Shown: positions 9,301-17,243, numbered from the stretch's first letter. The stretch: 64,000 nt of DNA from Streptomyces sp. 2114.4 (GCF_900187385.1 NZ_FYEY01000001.1:1488001-1552000); one strand, 5' to 3'. Notes: a model not told the origin generated them from the letters alone. Numbers and translations: made by a program.

Positions 9301-9864
9301 CCGGCGGGCACCGAGAATGGCGGCCTTGGTCTGCAGGAGGTCCTGGGTGGTCTCCACCAGGAGGGCATCGGCGCCGCCGGCGATCATGCCCTCGGCGTTC
9401 TGCTGGTAGGCGTCACGCAGCGTGACGTACGGGGCGTGGCCCAGCGTCGGCAGCTTGGTGCCGGGCCCCATGGAACCGAGGACGTAGCGCTGCTGGCCGG
9501 TGGAGGCGGTGAACTCGTCGGCGACCTCACGGGCGATCCGGGCACCGGACTCCGACAGCTCGAAGACCCGCTCGGGGATGTCGTACTCCGCGAGCGCGGC
9601 GAAATTCGCACCGAAGGTATTGGTCTCCACGCAGTCGACACCGACCGCGAAGTACTCCTCGTGCACCGAGCGCACGATGTCGGGCCGGGTGAGATTGAGG
9701 ATCTCGTTGCAGCCCTCGAGCTGCTGGAAGTCCTCCATGGACGGATCCTGCGCCTGCAGCATGGTGCCCATCGCCCCGTCGGCGACCACCACCCGCGAGG
9801 CAAGCGCCTCGCGCAGGGATGCGACGCGAGACGTGTTGTCGGACGTTGGCGTGTTCGAGGCCAT
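6355..9864 (-). CDS. metH: Cobalamin-dependent methionine synthase MetH
   Basis: 5-methyltetrahydrofolate-homocysteine methyltransferase, 1169 aa, the last step of methionine synthesis. Domains in order: homocysteine-binding barrel (about 10-330) opening VVADGAMGTMLQ, with zinc-ligand cysteines in GLNCATGP and GGCCGTTPEH; pterin-binding domain (about 350-620; IGERTNANGSKKF); cobalamin cap and binding domains (about 650-890) with the B12 His ligand in GDVHDIGKNLV; and the SAM-dependent reactivation domain to the C-terminus. All four modules of the E. coli enzyme are present; length is normal for actinobacteria. ATG at 9864 is chosen because it begins the conserved domain and GGGAG lies upstream; the open frame upstream has no similarity. 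Divergent from gylR. Confidence 0.97.
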   Translation of the reverse strand: MASNTPTSDNTSRVASLREALASRVVVADGAMGTMLQAQDPSMEDFQQLEGCNEILNLTRPDIVRSVHEEYFAVGVDCVETNTFGANFAALAEYDIPERVFELSESGARIAREVADEFTASTGQQRYVLGSMGPGTKLPTLGHAPYVTLRDAYQQNAEGMIAGGADALLVETTQDLLQTKAAILGARRALKATGSNLPVICSVTVETTGTMLLGSEIGAALTALEPLGIDMIGLNCATGPAEMSEHLRYLARHSRIPLACMPNAGLPVLGKDGAHYPLTATELADAQETFVAEYGLTLVGGCCGTTPEHLRQVVERVRGTAPTAREPRPEPGAASLYQTVPFRQDTSYLAIGERTNANGSKKFREAMLEGRWDDCVEMARDQIREGAHMLDLCVDYVGRDGVADMEELAGRFATASTLPIVLDSTELNVIQAGLEKLGGRAVINSVNYEDGDGPESRFAKVTALAAEHGAALIALTIDEEGQARTAEHKVAIAERLIEDLTGNWGIHESDILIDCLTFTICTGQEESRKDGIATIEAIRELKKRHPDVQTTLGLSNISFGLNPAARIVLNSVFLDECVKAGLDSAIVHASKILPIARLEEEQVKAALDLVYDRRSEGYDPLQKLMELFEGVNTKSMKAGRAEELLALPLEERLKRRIIDGEKNGLDTDLEEALQDRPALDIVNDTLLEGMKVVGELFGSGQMQLPFVLQSAEVMKSAVAYLEPHMEKSDDEGKGTIVLATVRGDVHDIGKNLVDIILSNNGYNVVNLGIKQPVSAILEAAEEHRADVIGMSGLLVKSTVIMKENLEELNQRKMAADFPVILGGAALTRAYVEQDLHEIYEGEVRYARDAFEGLRLMDALIAVKRGVPGATLPELKQRRVPKRDTAVLEVEEPEGAVRSDVAIDNPVPEPPFWGTRVVKGIQLADYASWLDEGALFKGQWGLKQARTGDGPTYEELVETEGRPRLRGWLDKLQTENLLEAAVVHGYFPCVSKGEDLILLHEDGTERTRFTFPRQRRGRRLCLADYFRPEETGETDVVGLQVVTVGSKIGGATAELFEANSYRDYLELHGLSVQLAEALAEYWHARVRAELGFAGEDPADVEDMFALKYRGARFSLGYGACPDLEDRAKIADLLQPERIGVELSEEFQLHPEQSTDAIVIHHPEAKYFNAR

Positions 9865-9879
9865 GGAGATGCTCCCGTG

Positions 9880-9935
9880 GTTGCGACGGCTGTCGGCTTT
9901 GCACCCGCCTTCAGAGGGCGCACCCGGCCAGCGTA
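9880..9935 (-). promoter_or_regulatory. Structured metH 5' leader
   Basis: On the metH (minus) strand the leader can form a 7-bp hairpin, TGCGCCC with GGGTGCA (plus-strand 9900-9922, one G-U pair), then a short CGAC/GTCG stem-loop (9884-9895) before the GGGAG ribosome site. The cobalamin-riboswitch B12 box is not seen. A cis-regulatory RNA is possible; I cannot assign it to a known class. Confidence 0.35.
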
Positions 9936-10094
9936 GCTGCCGGTCCGGTACACGTGTTCCCCGTTCCACGCCGTGGACAGCACCGCCCGGCTCCCCGCCA
10001 CCCCCCTGCGCGCACCATCCGTGATCGTTGGCAGACTCCGTTCGCCCAGCAAAAGGTTGCGGAACGCTGACTGAAGTCGGCATGGACCGATATC

Positions 10095-10111
10095 GTTCAG
10101 CATTGTCGAAC
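10095..10111. promoter_or_regulatory. Putative GylR operator at gylR
   Basis: A 17-bp imperfect palindrome of form GTTCnnCAnTGnnGAAC, 22 bp before the gylR start. Its right half (GGCATTGTCGAAC-like) recurs before glpF at 10984-11000. IclR-family regulators usually bind such palindromes in their own and target promoters. Confidence 0.65.
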
Positions 10112-10133
10112 CGCTCACTTCGGAGGTTGCCCG

Positions 10134-10898
10134 ATGGCACGCACCATCCAGTCGCTGGAGCGCGCCGCAGCGATGCTGCGGCTGCTCGCAGGAGGGGAAC
10201 GGCGGCTGGGACTCTCCGACATCTCCTCCTCCCTGGGACTGGCCAAGGGCACCGCCCACGGGATCCTGCGCACCCTGCAGCAGGAGGGCTTCGTCGAGCA
10301 GGACGTGGCGTCCGGCCGCTACCAGCTGGGCGCGGAGCTGCTGCGGCTGGGCAACAGCTACCTGGACGTGCACGAGCTGCGCGCCCGCGCCCTGGTGTGG
10401 ACCGACGATCTGGCCCGCTCCAGCGGCGAGGCCGTCTACCTGGGGGTCCTGCACCAGCAGGGGGTGCTGATCGTCCACCACGTCTTCCGCCCGGACGACA
10501 GCCGGCAGGTGCTGGAGGTGGGCGCGATGCACCCGCTGCACAGCACGGCGCTGGGCAAGGTGCTGTCGGCGTACGACCCGGTGGCGCACAGCGAGATCGT
10601 GGAGGCGGACCGGACGGCGTTCACCCCGCAAACGGTGACCGGGCTGGCGGACTTCGAGCGGCTGCTGGACCTGATCCGGGCGCGGGGCTGGGCCGCGGAC
10701 GTGGAGGAGACCTGGGAGGGCGTGGCGTCGGTGGCGGCGCCGATCCATGACCGGCGGCGGATGCCGGTGGGTGCGGTGGGCGTCACGGGGGCCGTCGAGA
10801 GGGTCTGCCAGGAGGGTGATCTGCGGCCGGAAATCATCGCCGCTGTGAGGGATTGCGCACGCGCTGTGTCCCGGGATCTTGGCGCAGGGCGATTCTGA
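10134..10898 (+). CDS. gylR: IclR-family glycerol operon regulator GylR
   Basis: A 254-aa transcriptional regulator of glycerol catabolism. The N-terminal winged helix (about 5-65) contains SLERAAAMLRLLAGGE and LSDISSSLGLAKGTAHGILRTL; the C-terminal IclR ligand domain (about 80-250) contains MHPLHSTALGKVLSAY and ends with the usual VAAPIHDRRRMPVGAVGVTGAVERV. ATG at 10134 has CGGAGGTT nine bases upstream. In Streptomyces GylR represses the gyl operon and its own gene, with glycerol 3-phosphate as the likely inducer (established knowledge). The matching palindromes at 10095 and 10984 support the same control here. Confidence 0.95.
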   Translation: MARTIQSLERAAAMLRLLAGGERRLGLSDISSSLGLAKGTAHGILRTLQQEGFVEQDVASGRYQLGAELLRLGNSYLDVHELRARALVWTDDLARSSGEAVYLGVLHQQGVLIVHHVFRPDDSRQVLEVGAMHPLHSTALGKVLSAYDPVAHSEIVEADRTAFTPQTVTGLADFERLLDLIRARGWAADVEETWEGVASVAAPIHDRRRMPVGAVGVTGAVERVCQEGDLRPEIIAAVRDCARAVSRDLGAGRF

Positions 10899-10983
10899 CC
10901 GGATTCACCCCATAAGTTCACCTAAGTTTTTCGCCACGGAACCCTTGACGGGGTTCTACCGGTGAACAAAACTGCCGTTCGTC

Positions 10984-11000
10984 GGTCGGCATTGTCGAAC
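10984..11000. promoter_or_regulatory. Putative GylR operator at glpF
   Basis: A 17-bp site whose last 12 bases (GCATTGTCGAAC) are identical to the gylR site; its left half is less well conserved (GGTCG instead of GTTCA). It lies about 130 bp before the glpF start, in the 229-bp gap that must carry the operon promoter. A second partial match, ggcattgcc, lies near 11029. Confidence 0.6.
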
Positions 11001-11127
11001 ACCTAACGGCAATATTCGCTATGGTGGGGCATTGCCGCGGGCCGACCACCGCCCTCTAGGAGGGCGCGGACCACCGGACGGGACCCGGGGTTCGTCTTCC
11101 CCTGGACGAAGGACAAAGGAGTCGCGG

Positions 11128-11916
11128 GTGTCCAGCTCCGACATCTTCATCAGCGAGACCATCGGTACCGCTGTTCTGATCTTGCTCGGCGGTGGCGTCT
11201 GCGCCGCCGTCACGTTCAAGCGCTCCAAGGCGTTCAACGCCGGATGGGTCGCCATCGCCTTCGGGTGGGGCTTCGCCGTCCTCACGGGTGCCTACATCGC
11301 CGCGAAGTCCGGCGCCCACCTCAACCCTGCGGTCACGATCGGTCTCGCCATCAAGGGCGGCATCGAGTGGAGCCAGGTGCCGGTCTACTTCGGCGGCGAG
11401 ATGCTCGGCGCCATGATCGGCGCGGTACTGGTGTGGATCACCTACTACGGGCAGTTCCAGGCCCATCTGAGTGACCCCGAGGTGCTGGCCGACCACACCG
11501 GCGAGGAGGGACTGGTCGACCAGTCCGCCGCCCCGGCGGCCGGACCGGTCCTCGGCATCTTCTCCACCGGCCCGGAGATCCGGAACGCGGTGCAGAACCT
11601 GGCCACCGAGATCATCGCCACCACCGTGCTCGTGCTGTCGATCCTCACGCTCGGTCTGAGCGACAACGGCAAGGGCGTCGGCGTCCTCGGCACCCTGCTG
11701 GTCGCGCTGGTCGTCACCGGCATCGGCCTGTCGCTCGGCGGTCCGACCGGGTACGCCATCAACCCGGTCCGCGACCTCGGCCCGCGCATCGTGCACGCGC
11801 TTCTGCCGCTGCGGAACAAGGGCGGTTCAGACTGGGGCTACGCCTGGATCCCGGTCGTCGGCCCGCTCATCGGCGGAGCCCTCGCCGGTGGTATCTACCA
11901 GGTGGCGTTCGCCTGA
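11128..11916 (+). CDS. glpF: Glycerol uptake facilitator GlpF (aquaglyceroporin)
   Basis: MIP-family channel of 262 aa that admits glycerol by facilitated diffusion. Hydrophobic segments fit six membrane helices. The first half-helix motif is [11 protein letters not shown]; the second reads [10 protein letters not shown], so NPV replaces the usual NPA. The Asp after NPVR is typical of glycerol channels. GTG at 11128 is chosen because AAAGGAG lies seven bases upstream and a membrane segment follows; the longer frame starts in non-conserved sequence. First gene of the glpF-glpK-glpD operon, followed by glpK after 49 bp. Confidence 0.94.
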   Translation: MSSSDIFISETIGTAVLILLGGGVCAAVTFKRSKAFNAGWVAIAFGWGFAVLTGAYIAAKSGAHLNPAVTIGLAIKGGIEWSQVPVYFGGEMLGAMIGAVLVWITYYGQFQAHLSDPEVLADHTGEEGLVDQSAAPAAGPVLGIFSTGPEIRNAVQNLATEIIATTVLVLSILTLGLSDNGKGVGVLGTLLVALVVTGIGLSLGGPTGYAINPVRDLGPRIVHALLPLRNKGGSDWGYAWIPVVGPLIGGALAGGIYQVAFA

Positions 11917-11965
11917 GCCGCCTGACCGCCCCGACTCCGCCCGCACCGACTTCTTGGAGCACACC

Positions 11966-13516
11966 ATGAGCGACACCCCCAGCACCGCCTCCCACGGGCA
12001 CGGCCCATTCATTGCGGCCATCGACCAAGGGACCACGTCCAGCCGCTGCATCGTCTTCGACAAGGACGGCCGGATCGTCTCGGTCGACCAGAAGGAGCAC
12101 GAGCAGATCTTCCCGAAGCCGGGCTGGGTCGAGCACGACGCCACCGAGATCTGGAACAACGTCCAGCAGGTCGTCGACAGCGCCGTCCACAAGGCCGGGC
12201 TCACCGCCGCCGACGTCAAGGCGATCGGTATCACCAACCAGCGCGAGACCACGCTCCTGTGGGACCGCACCACCGGTGAGCCGGTCCACAACGCCATCGT
12301 CTGGCAGGACACCCGCACCGACGCGCTCTGCAAGGAGCTCGGCCGCAACGTCGGCCAGGACCGCTTCCGCCGCGAGACCGGCCTGCCGCTGGCCTCGTAC
12401 TTCGCCGGCCCGAAGATCCGCTGGCTGCTCGACAACGTCGAGGGCCTGCGCGAGCGCGCCGAGCGCGGCGACATCCTCTTCGGCACCATGGACTCCTGGG
12501 TCATCTGGAACCTGACCGGCGGGGTCGACGGCGGCGTGCACGTCACCGACGTCACCAACGCCTCGCGCACCATGCTGATGAACCTCCACCGCCTGGAGTG
12601 GGACCCGAAGATCCTTTCGTCGATGGAGATCCCGGCGGCCGTGCTGCCGGAGATCAAGTCCTCCTCCGAGGTCTACGGGCGCACCACCAGCGGTGTGCTG
12701 GCCGGTGTCCCGGTCGCCTCGGCGCTCGGTGACCAGCAGGCCGCGCTGTTCGGCCAGACCTGCTTCGAGCAGGGCGAGGCCAAGTCCACGTACGGCACCG
12801 GCACCTTCATGCTGATGAACACCGGGCACGAGCCGGTGAACTCCTACAACGGCCTGCTGACCACGGTCGGCTACCGCATCGGCGACCAGCAGCCGGTCTA
12901 CGCCCTGGAAGGCTCCATCGCCGTCACCGGCTCGCTCGTCCAGTGGATGCGCGACCAGATGGGCCTGATCAACAGCGCGGCCGAGATCGAGACCCTGGCC
13001 AGCACGGTCGAGGACAACGGCGGCGCGTACTTCGTGCCGGCCTTCTCCGGCCTGTTCGCCCCCTACTGGCGCTCGGACGCGCGCGGTGTCATCGCGGGCC
13101 TGACCCGCTACGTCACCAAGGCGCACATCGCCCGCGCCGTGCTCGAGGCCACCGCCTGGCAGACCCGCGAGATCACCGACGCCATGACCAAGGACTCCGG
13201 CGTCGAGCTGACCGCGCTCAAGGTCGACGGCGGCATGACCTCCAACAACCTGCTGATGCAGACCATCTCGGACTTCCTGGACGCGCCCGTGGTGCGCCCG
13301 ATGGTCGCCGAGACGACCTGCCTCGGCGCGGCCTACGCGGCCGGACTGGCCGTCGGCTTCTGGTCCAGCACCGACGAGCTGCGCGCCAACTGGCGCCGGG
13401 CCGCCGAGTGGACCCCCCGGATGGATGCGGCCACCCGTGACCGCGAGTACAAGAGCTGGCTCAAGGCTGTGGAACGTTCCATGGGCTGGCTCGATGACAG
13501 CACTGTCGAGGAGTAA
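11966..13516 (+). CDS. glpK: Glycerol kinase GlpK
   Basis: FGGY-family kinase of 516 aa that converts glycerol to sn-glycerol 3-phosphate with ATP. It opens with the phosphate-loop motif [16 protein letters not shown], contains [19 protein letters not shown], the FGGY-type [12 protein letters not shown], and the C-terminal signature [12 protein letters not shown] with adenine-site residues. Length is normal. ATG at 11966 has TTGGAGC upstream. The kinase stop and glpD start are only 2 bases apart, so the two are translationally close and surely one operon. Confidence 0.97.
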   Translation: MSDTPSTASHGHGPFIAAIDQGTTSSRCIVFDKDGRIVSVDQKEHEQIFPKPGWVEHDATEIWNNVQQVVDSAVHKAGLTAADVKAIGITNQRETTLLWDRTTGEPVHNAIVWQDTRTDALCKELGRNVGQDRFRRETGLPLASYFAGPKIRWLLDNVEGLRERAERGDILFGTMDSWVIWNLTGGVDGGVHVTDVTNASRTMLMNLHRLEWDPKILSSMEIPAAVLPEIKSSSEVYGRTTSGVLAGVPVASALGDQQAALFGQTCFEQGEAKSTYGTGTFMLMNTGHEPVNSYNGLLTTVGYRIGDQQPVYALEGSIAVTGSLVQWMRDQMGLINSAAEIETLASTVEDNGGAYFVPAFSGLFAPYWRSDARGVIAGLTRYVTKAHIARAVLEATAWQTREITDAMTKDSGVELTALKVDGGMTSNNLLMQTISDFLDAPVVRPMVAETTCLGAAYAAGLAVGFWSSTDELRANWRRAAEWTPRMDAATRDREYKSWLKAVERSMGWLDDSTVEE

Positions 13517-13518
13517 AA

Positions 13519-15123
13519 ATGAGCACCCTGCAGAGCGCCCCGGCACTCGGGACGCACCCGGCCAATGGTTCGCACGCGAGCCGCGCCGAGACTCGGGAGC
13601 AGCTTTCCAAGGCGACGTACGACCTCCTGGTGATCGGCGGCGGCATCCTGGGCATCTCCACCGCCTGGCACGCCGCACAGGCCGGACTGCGGGTTGCCCT
13701 GGTGGACGCCGGTGACTTCGCCGGCGCCACCTCCTCCGCCTCCTCCAAGCTGCTCCACGGCGGTCTGCGCTACCTGCAGACCGGCGCGGTCAAGCTGGTG
13801 GCGGAGAACCACTTCGAGCGGCGTGCGGTGTCCCGCCAGGTGGCACCGCACCTCGCCAACCCCCTGACCTTCTACCTGCCCGTCTACAAGGGCGGCCCGC
13901 ACGGCGCGGCCAAGCTCGGCGCGGGCGTCTTCGCTTACTCGGCGCTGTCCGCGTTCGGCGACGGCGTCGGCCACGTCATATCCCCGGCCAAGGCGCAGCG
14001 CGACGTGCCGGAGCTGCGGACGGACAACCTCAAGGCCGTGGCCGTGTACGGCGACGACCAGATGAACGACTCCCGGATGGCCCTGATGACCGTCCGTGCG
14101 GCGGTCGAGGCCGGCGCCACGGTCCTCAACCACGCCGAGGTCACCGGCCTGCGCTTCACCCAGGGCCGGGTCACCGGTGCGGAGCTCAAGGACCGGATGG
14201 AGGGCGAGGAGTTCGGCGTCAACGCCCGCCTGGTGCTCAACGCCACCGGCCCGTGGGTGGACCACCTGCGCAAGATGGAGGACCCGAACGCGGCCCCCTC
14301 CATCCGGCTGTCGAAGGGCGCGCACCTGGTCCTCAAGCGGACCGCGCCCTGGAAGGCCGCGCTGGCCACCCCGATCGACAAGTACCGCATCACCTTCGCC
14401 CTCCCCTGGGAGGACATGCTGCTGCTGGGCACCACGGACGAGGAGTTCGAGGGCGACCCGGCCGATGTCTCCGTCACCGAGAAGGACACCGCCCAGATCC
14501 TGGACGAGGCGGCCTTCTCCGTCCGCGACCAGCAGCTGTCGCGTGATCTGATCACGTACTCCTTCGCGGGTCTGCGGGTGCTGCCCGGCGGTCCCGGCGA
14601 CACCTCCAAGGCCAAGCGCGAGACGGTCGTCACCGAGGGCAGCGGCGGCATGCTGTCGGTGGCCGGCGGCAAGTGGACGACCTTCCGGCACATCGGCCGT
14701 ACGGTCATGAACAAGCTCGCCGCGCTGCCCGGCCACCCGCTGGCCGAGGACATGGAGCCGATCGCGCACCTGCCGAAGAAGCTCCCGCTGCCCGGTATCG
14801 CCAACCCGAACGCGGTGGCGCACCGGCTGCTCGTCGACGGCGGTACGCCCGGCCCGCGGATGGCTCCGGAGACCGCCCGGCACCTCGCCACCCACTACGG
14901 TTCGCTGTCCTTCGACATCGTCCGGCTGGCGAACGAGAACCCGGCACTGGCCGAGCGCATCCACCCGGACGCGCCGGAGATCTGGGCGCAGGTCGCCTAC
15001 GCCCGGGACAACGAGTGGGCCGAGACGGTCGACGATGTGCTGCGCCGCCGCACCACGCTGATGATCCGCGGTCTGGACACGGAGGACGTGCGGGCCAAGG
15101 TCAAGGACATGCTGGCCGGCTGA
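13519..15123 (+). CDS. glpD: FAD-dependent glycerol-3-phosphate dehydrogenase GlpD
   Basis: Aerobic glycerol-3-phosphate dehydrogenase, 534 aa, oxidising glycerol 3-phosphate to dihydroxyacetone phosphate and passing electrons to quinone at the membrane. The FAD-binding Rossmann motif is LVIGGGILGISTAWHAAQAG (about 36-55), followed by the family signature SSASSKLLHGGLRYL. The C-terminal DAO_C domain ends ETVDDVLRRRTTL. The ribosome site GAGGAG overlaps the end of glpK. Last gene of the glycerol operon; a terminator follows about 70 bp downstream. Confidence 0.97.
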   Translation: MSTLQSAPALGTHPANGSHASRAETREQLSKATYDLLVIGGGILGISTAWHAAQAGLRVALVDAGDFAGATSSASSKLLHGGLRYLQTGAVKLVAENHFERRAVSRQVAPHLANPLTFYLPVYKGGPHGAAKLGAGVFAYSALSAFGDGVGHVISPAKAQRDVPELRTDNLKAVAVYGDDQMNDSRMALMTVRAAVEAGATVLNHAEVTGLRFTQGRVTGAELKDRMEGEEFGVNARLVLNATGPWVDHLRKMEDPNAAPSIRLSKGAHLVLKRTAPWKAALATPIDKYRITFALPWEDMLLLGTTDEEFEGDPADVSVTEKDTAQILDEAAFSVRDQQLSRDLITYSFAGLRVLPGGPGDTSKAKRETVVTEGSGGMLSVAGGKWTTFRHIGRTVMNKLAALPGHPLAEDMEPIAHLPKKLPLPGIANPNAVAHRLLVDGGTPGPRMAPETARHLATHYGSLSFDIVRLANENPALAERIHPDAPEIWAQVAYARDNEWAETVDDVLRRRTTLMIRGLDTEDVRAKVKDMLAG

Positions 15124-15195
15124 CGGCGGCACCCGGCCGCTGCGGACGGCGGCCGGGGAGCTGACGGCGCCTCACGGTGACGTAGAGCGCATGAC

Positions 15196-15225
15196 GAGGG
15201 GGCGGTTCACGGGGGCCGCCCCCTC
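15196..15225 (+). terminator. glp operon terminator
   Basis: A 10-bp perfect stem gagggggcgg (15196-15205) with ccgccccctc (15216-15225), extendable by GACG/CGTC with one bulge. It lies about 70 bp after the glpD stop. Confidence 0.7.
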
Positions 15226-15292
15226 CGTCGTCCCCATGGGCTGCACCGCGTACGGGGGCGAGCGGGGCGGCGTACCGGGCCATAATGGGCCT

Positions 15293-15309
15293 CAGACATC
15301 GGATGTCTG
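15293..15309. promoter_or_regulatory. Operator palindrome before the FadR-type regulator
   Basis: A perfect 8+8-bp inverted repeat, CAGACATC-G-GATGTCTG. Its core ACATCGGATGT closely matches two half-sites before the fuconate dehydratase gene (25167 and 25189), 10 kb away. It is about 110 bp before the start codon at 15417, suiting autoregulation and control of the sugar operon. Confidence 0.65.
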
Positions 15310-15310
15310 T

Positions 15311-15394
15311 GCCGGCATCCGGGCGGCGGTACCCGGGTGCCGGCATCCGGGCGGCGGTATCCGGGTGACGGCATCCGGGTGACGGCATCCGGGC
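15311..15394 (+). repeat. Tandem GGCATCCGGG repeats in the regulator leader
   Basis: 84 bp made of two 28-bp units (15311-15338, 15339-15366; one base different) and two 14-bp half units (15367-15380, 15381-15394), all carrying ggcatccggg. They fill the stretch between the operator and the ribosome site of the next gene and may alter leader folding or be slippage products. Confidence 0.85.
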
Positions 15395-15416
15395 GGGTGT
15401 GAACGGGGAGGTCGGC

Positions 15417-16088
15417 ATGGCGGTCACCGACGAGGCCATCGAGAAGATCAAGGGCATGATCGTCTCCGGGGCGCTGCGGCCGGGTGACCGGCTGCCGAAA
15501 GAGAGCGAACTGGCGGCCGAGCTCGGCCTGTCCCGCAACTCGCTGCGCGAGGCGGTCCGCGCGCTCTCCCTGATCCGCATCCTGGATGTGCGCCAGGGCG
15601 ACGGCACGTATGTCACCAGCCTCGATCCGCAACTCCTGCTGGAGGCCATGAGCTTCGTGGTGGACTTCCACCGGGACGACACCGTGCTGGAGTTCCTTGC
15701 CGTCCGCCGGATCCTGGAGCCGGCCGCCACGGCCATGGCGGCCGGCCGGATAGGCCTGGAGGAACTGAACTCCCTGGAGGACCGGTTGAACGCGCTGGGG
15801 CCGAGTCCTTCGGTGGAGGACCTGGTCGCCGGCGATCTGGAGTTCCACCGCGGGATCGTCGCGGCGTCCGGCAACTCCGTGCTCTGCTCCCTGCTGGACG
15901 GGCTGTCCGGGCCGACCACCCGGGCCAGGATCTGGCGGGGGCTGACGCAGAAGGACGCGGTGGCCCGCACCCTCACCGAGCACCGCGCGATCCTCGGCGC
16001 GCTGCGCGACCGGGACGCGGAGGCGGCGCGGGCGTGGGCGACGGTGCATATCGCCAGTGTGGAGCAGTGGTTGCGCGCGTCGCTGTGA
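15417..16088 (+). CDS. FadR/GntR-family transcriptional regulator of the deoxysugar block
   Basis: A 223-aa GntR regulator. The N-terminal winged helix (about 5-70) contains IVSGALRPGDRLPKESELAAELGLSRNSLREAVRAL, and the C-terminal FCD ligand domain (about 90-220) shows the metal-binding pattern of FadR proteins, with LEFHRGIVAASGN and later ALRDRDAEAARAWATVHI and its His. ATG at 17 bp inside the open frame is preferred because GGGGAGG lies 7 bases upstream of it. It faces the sugar operon from the opposite strand, and the operator at 15293 recurs before that operon's first gene, so it is probably the local repressor, with a sugar acid as effector (inference). Confidence 0.88.
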   Translation: MAVTDEAIEKIKGMIVSGALRPGDRLPKESELAAELGLSRNSLREAVRALSLIRILDVRQGDGTYVTSLDPQLLLEAMSFVVDFHRDDTVLEFLAVRRILEPAATAMAAGRIGLEELNSLEDRLNALGPSPSVEDLVAGDLEFHRGIVAASGNSVLCSLLDGLSGPTTRARIWRGLTQKDAVARTLTEHRAILGALRDRDAEAARAWATVHIASVEQWLRASL

Positions 16089-16105
16089 GCCGGTGCCGGG
16101 CGGCG

Positions 16106-16214
16106 GTTGTCCCTCCGGTGCTCCCGTGGTTGCCCCTCCGGTGCTCCGCGGTCGTCCCTCCGGACGGTCGTCCCTCCGGACGGTCGTCCCTCCGGACTGT
16201 TGTCCCTCCGGCAC
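16106..16214. repeat. Tandem GTCCCTCCGG repeats between convergent genes
   Basis: Four consecutive 16-bp units gtcgtccctccggacg (16151-16214, the last two slightly changed), preceded by two looser copies with 23-bp spacing starting at 16106 and 16129. They lie between the convergent ends of the regulator and the short-chain dehydrogenase and replace a recognisable terminator. The unit has no spacer structure, so it is not CRISPR. Confidence 0.85.
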
Positions 16215-16220
16215 TGCCGG

Positions 16221-17042
16221 TCAGGCCGCGAAGCCTCCGTCCACCGCGATCGAGGCGCCCGTGATGTACCGTCCGCCCTCGCCTGCCAGATGGGCCACGG
16301 TCGCCGCGACGTCCCAGGCCCGGCCGTACGCCCCCAGGGCGGTGAGCCCGGCCTGCATCGTCGCGCTCTCGCCGTCGGCCGGGTTCATATCGGTGGCGAT
16401 GGGGCCCGGGGTGATGAGGTTCGCGGTGATGCCGCGCGGCCCCAGCTCCTTGGCCAGGGTCCGGGTCAGGCCGGTGAGGGCGGCCTTGCTGGTGGCGTAG
16501 AGGGTGCCGCCGGGGAAGGCGACCCGCTCGGCCATACAGCTGCCGATGGAGATGATCCGGCCGCCCTCGGCGAGATGAGCGGCCGCGGCCTGCGCCGCCA
16601 GGAACGGGGCCCGGACATTCGTCCGCAGCACCCGGTCGACGTCATCCAGGGAGATGTCCTCGAAGGGGCCGAGCACGCCGATGCCCGCGTTGTTCACCAG
16701 GATGTCCAGCCGCCCGAACCGTTCGACGGTGCCGGCCACCGAGGCCCGCACCGCGTCCGCTTCCCCGCTGTCGGCCCGTACCGCCCAGGCCTGCCCGCCG
16801 CCCCGCTCGATCTCCTTGACCACCTGTCCTGCCTTCTCCTGTCGGCTCTGATAGGTCAGGGCCACCGCCGCACCGTCGGCGGCCAGCCGCAGCGCCGTCG
16901 CCTCCCCGATGCCCCGGCTGCCGCCGGTCACCAGGGCCACCTTGCCGGTGAGCGGCCGGGGGCCGTGCTCCGCCGTGGTCCCCGCCGTCGCCGTCACGGC
17001 CGCCATCACGGTCGCCGTCATCGCGGTCGCCGTCATCGTCAT
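16221..17042 (-). CDS. Short-chain dehydrogenase/reductase (SDR)
   Basis: Classical SDR of about 273 aa, probably an NAD(P)-dependent alcohol dehydrogenase or ketoreductase. The cofactor motif is VALVTGGSRGIGEATA; NNAGIG follows, then the catalytic Ser in SIGSCMAE and YATSK with the catalytic Tyr and Lys, and the end GRYITGASIAVDGGFAA. The first 25 residues are an Ala/Thr/Met-rich run encoded by near-repetitive DNA, so the start is uncertain: ATG at 17042 or 17036 both have AAGG upstream. It lies 200 bp beyond the lactonase gene and may be the last gene of the sugar operon or a separate unit. Its substrate is unknown. Confidence 0.85.
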   Translation of the reverse strand: MTMTATAMTATVMAAVTATAGTTAEHGPRPLTGKVALVTGGSRGIGEATALRLAADGAAVALTYQSRQEKAGQVVKEIERGGGQAWAVRADSGEADAVRASVAGTVERFGRLDILVNNAGIGVLGPFEDISLDDVDRVLRTNVRAPFLAAQAAAAHLAEGGRIISIGSCMAERVAFPGGTLYATSKAALTGLTRTLAKELGPRGITANLITPGPIATDMNPADGESATMQAGLTALGAYGRAWDVAATVAHLAGEGGRYITGASIAVDGGFAA

Positions 17043-17076
17043 CACCTTCGCATCGAGTCGTCCGTCGTCGCCCGCG

Positions 17077-17156
17077 GCCGTCCGCGGTCCCACGGAGCCG
17101 GCCACATTCCTGCGGAGCCGTCCGCAGTCCCACGGAGCCGGCCGCATTCCGCACCG
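17077..17156. repeat. Two 40-bp direct repeats upstream of the SDR gene
   Basis: Two adjacent copies, about 90% identical over their first 34 bp, starting at 17077 and 17117 and each containing tcccacggagccggcc. Each copy holds a TCCG...CGGA inverted element. Either a duplicated regulatory site or a simple duplication. Confidence 0.75.
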
Positions 17157-17243
17157 GGTACACCGGTCTGCCGGTGTTCTCCGTGGTGCGACTCGATCCT
17201 CCGGCGCGGCGGATCACGAAGCTGGCGGAATCCGGACGTCGCG

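Noticed and set aside
9865..10133. Cobalamin riboswitch upstream of metH
   Set aside because: No B12 box or its conserved flanking helices on the metH strand; only short hairpins are present.
16151..16214. CRISPR or Rep-type array
   Set aside because: Short 16-bp head-to-tail units without spacers and no cas genes anywhere in the window.
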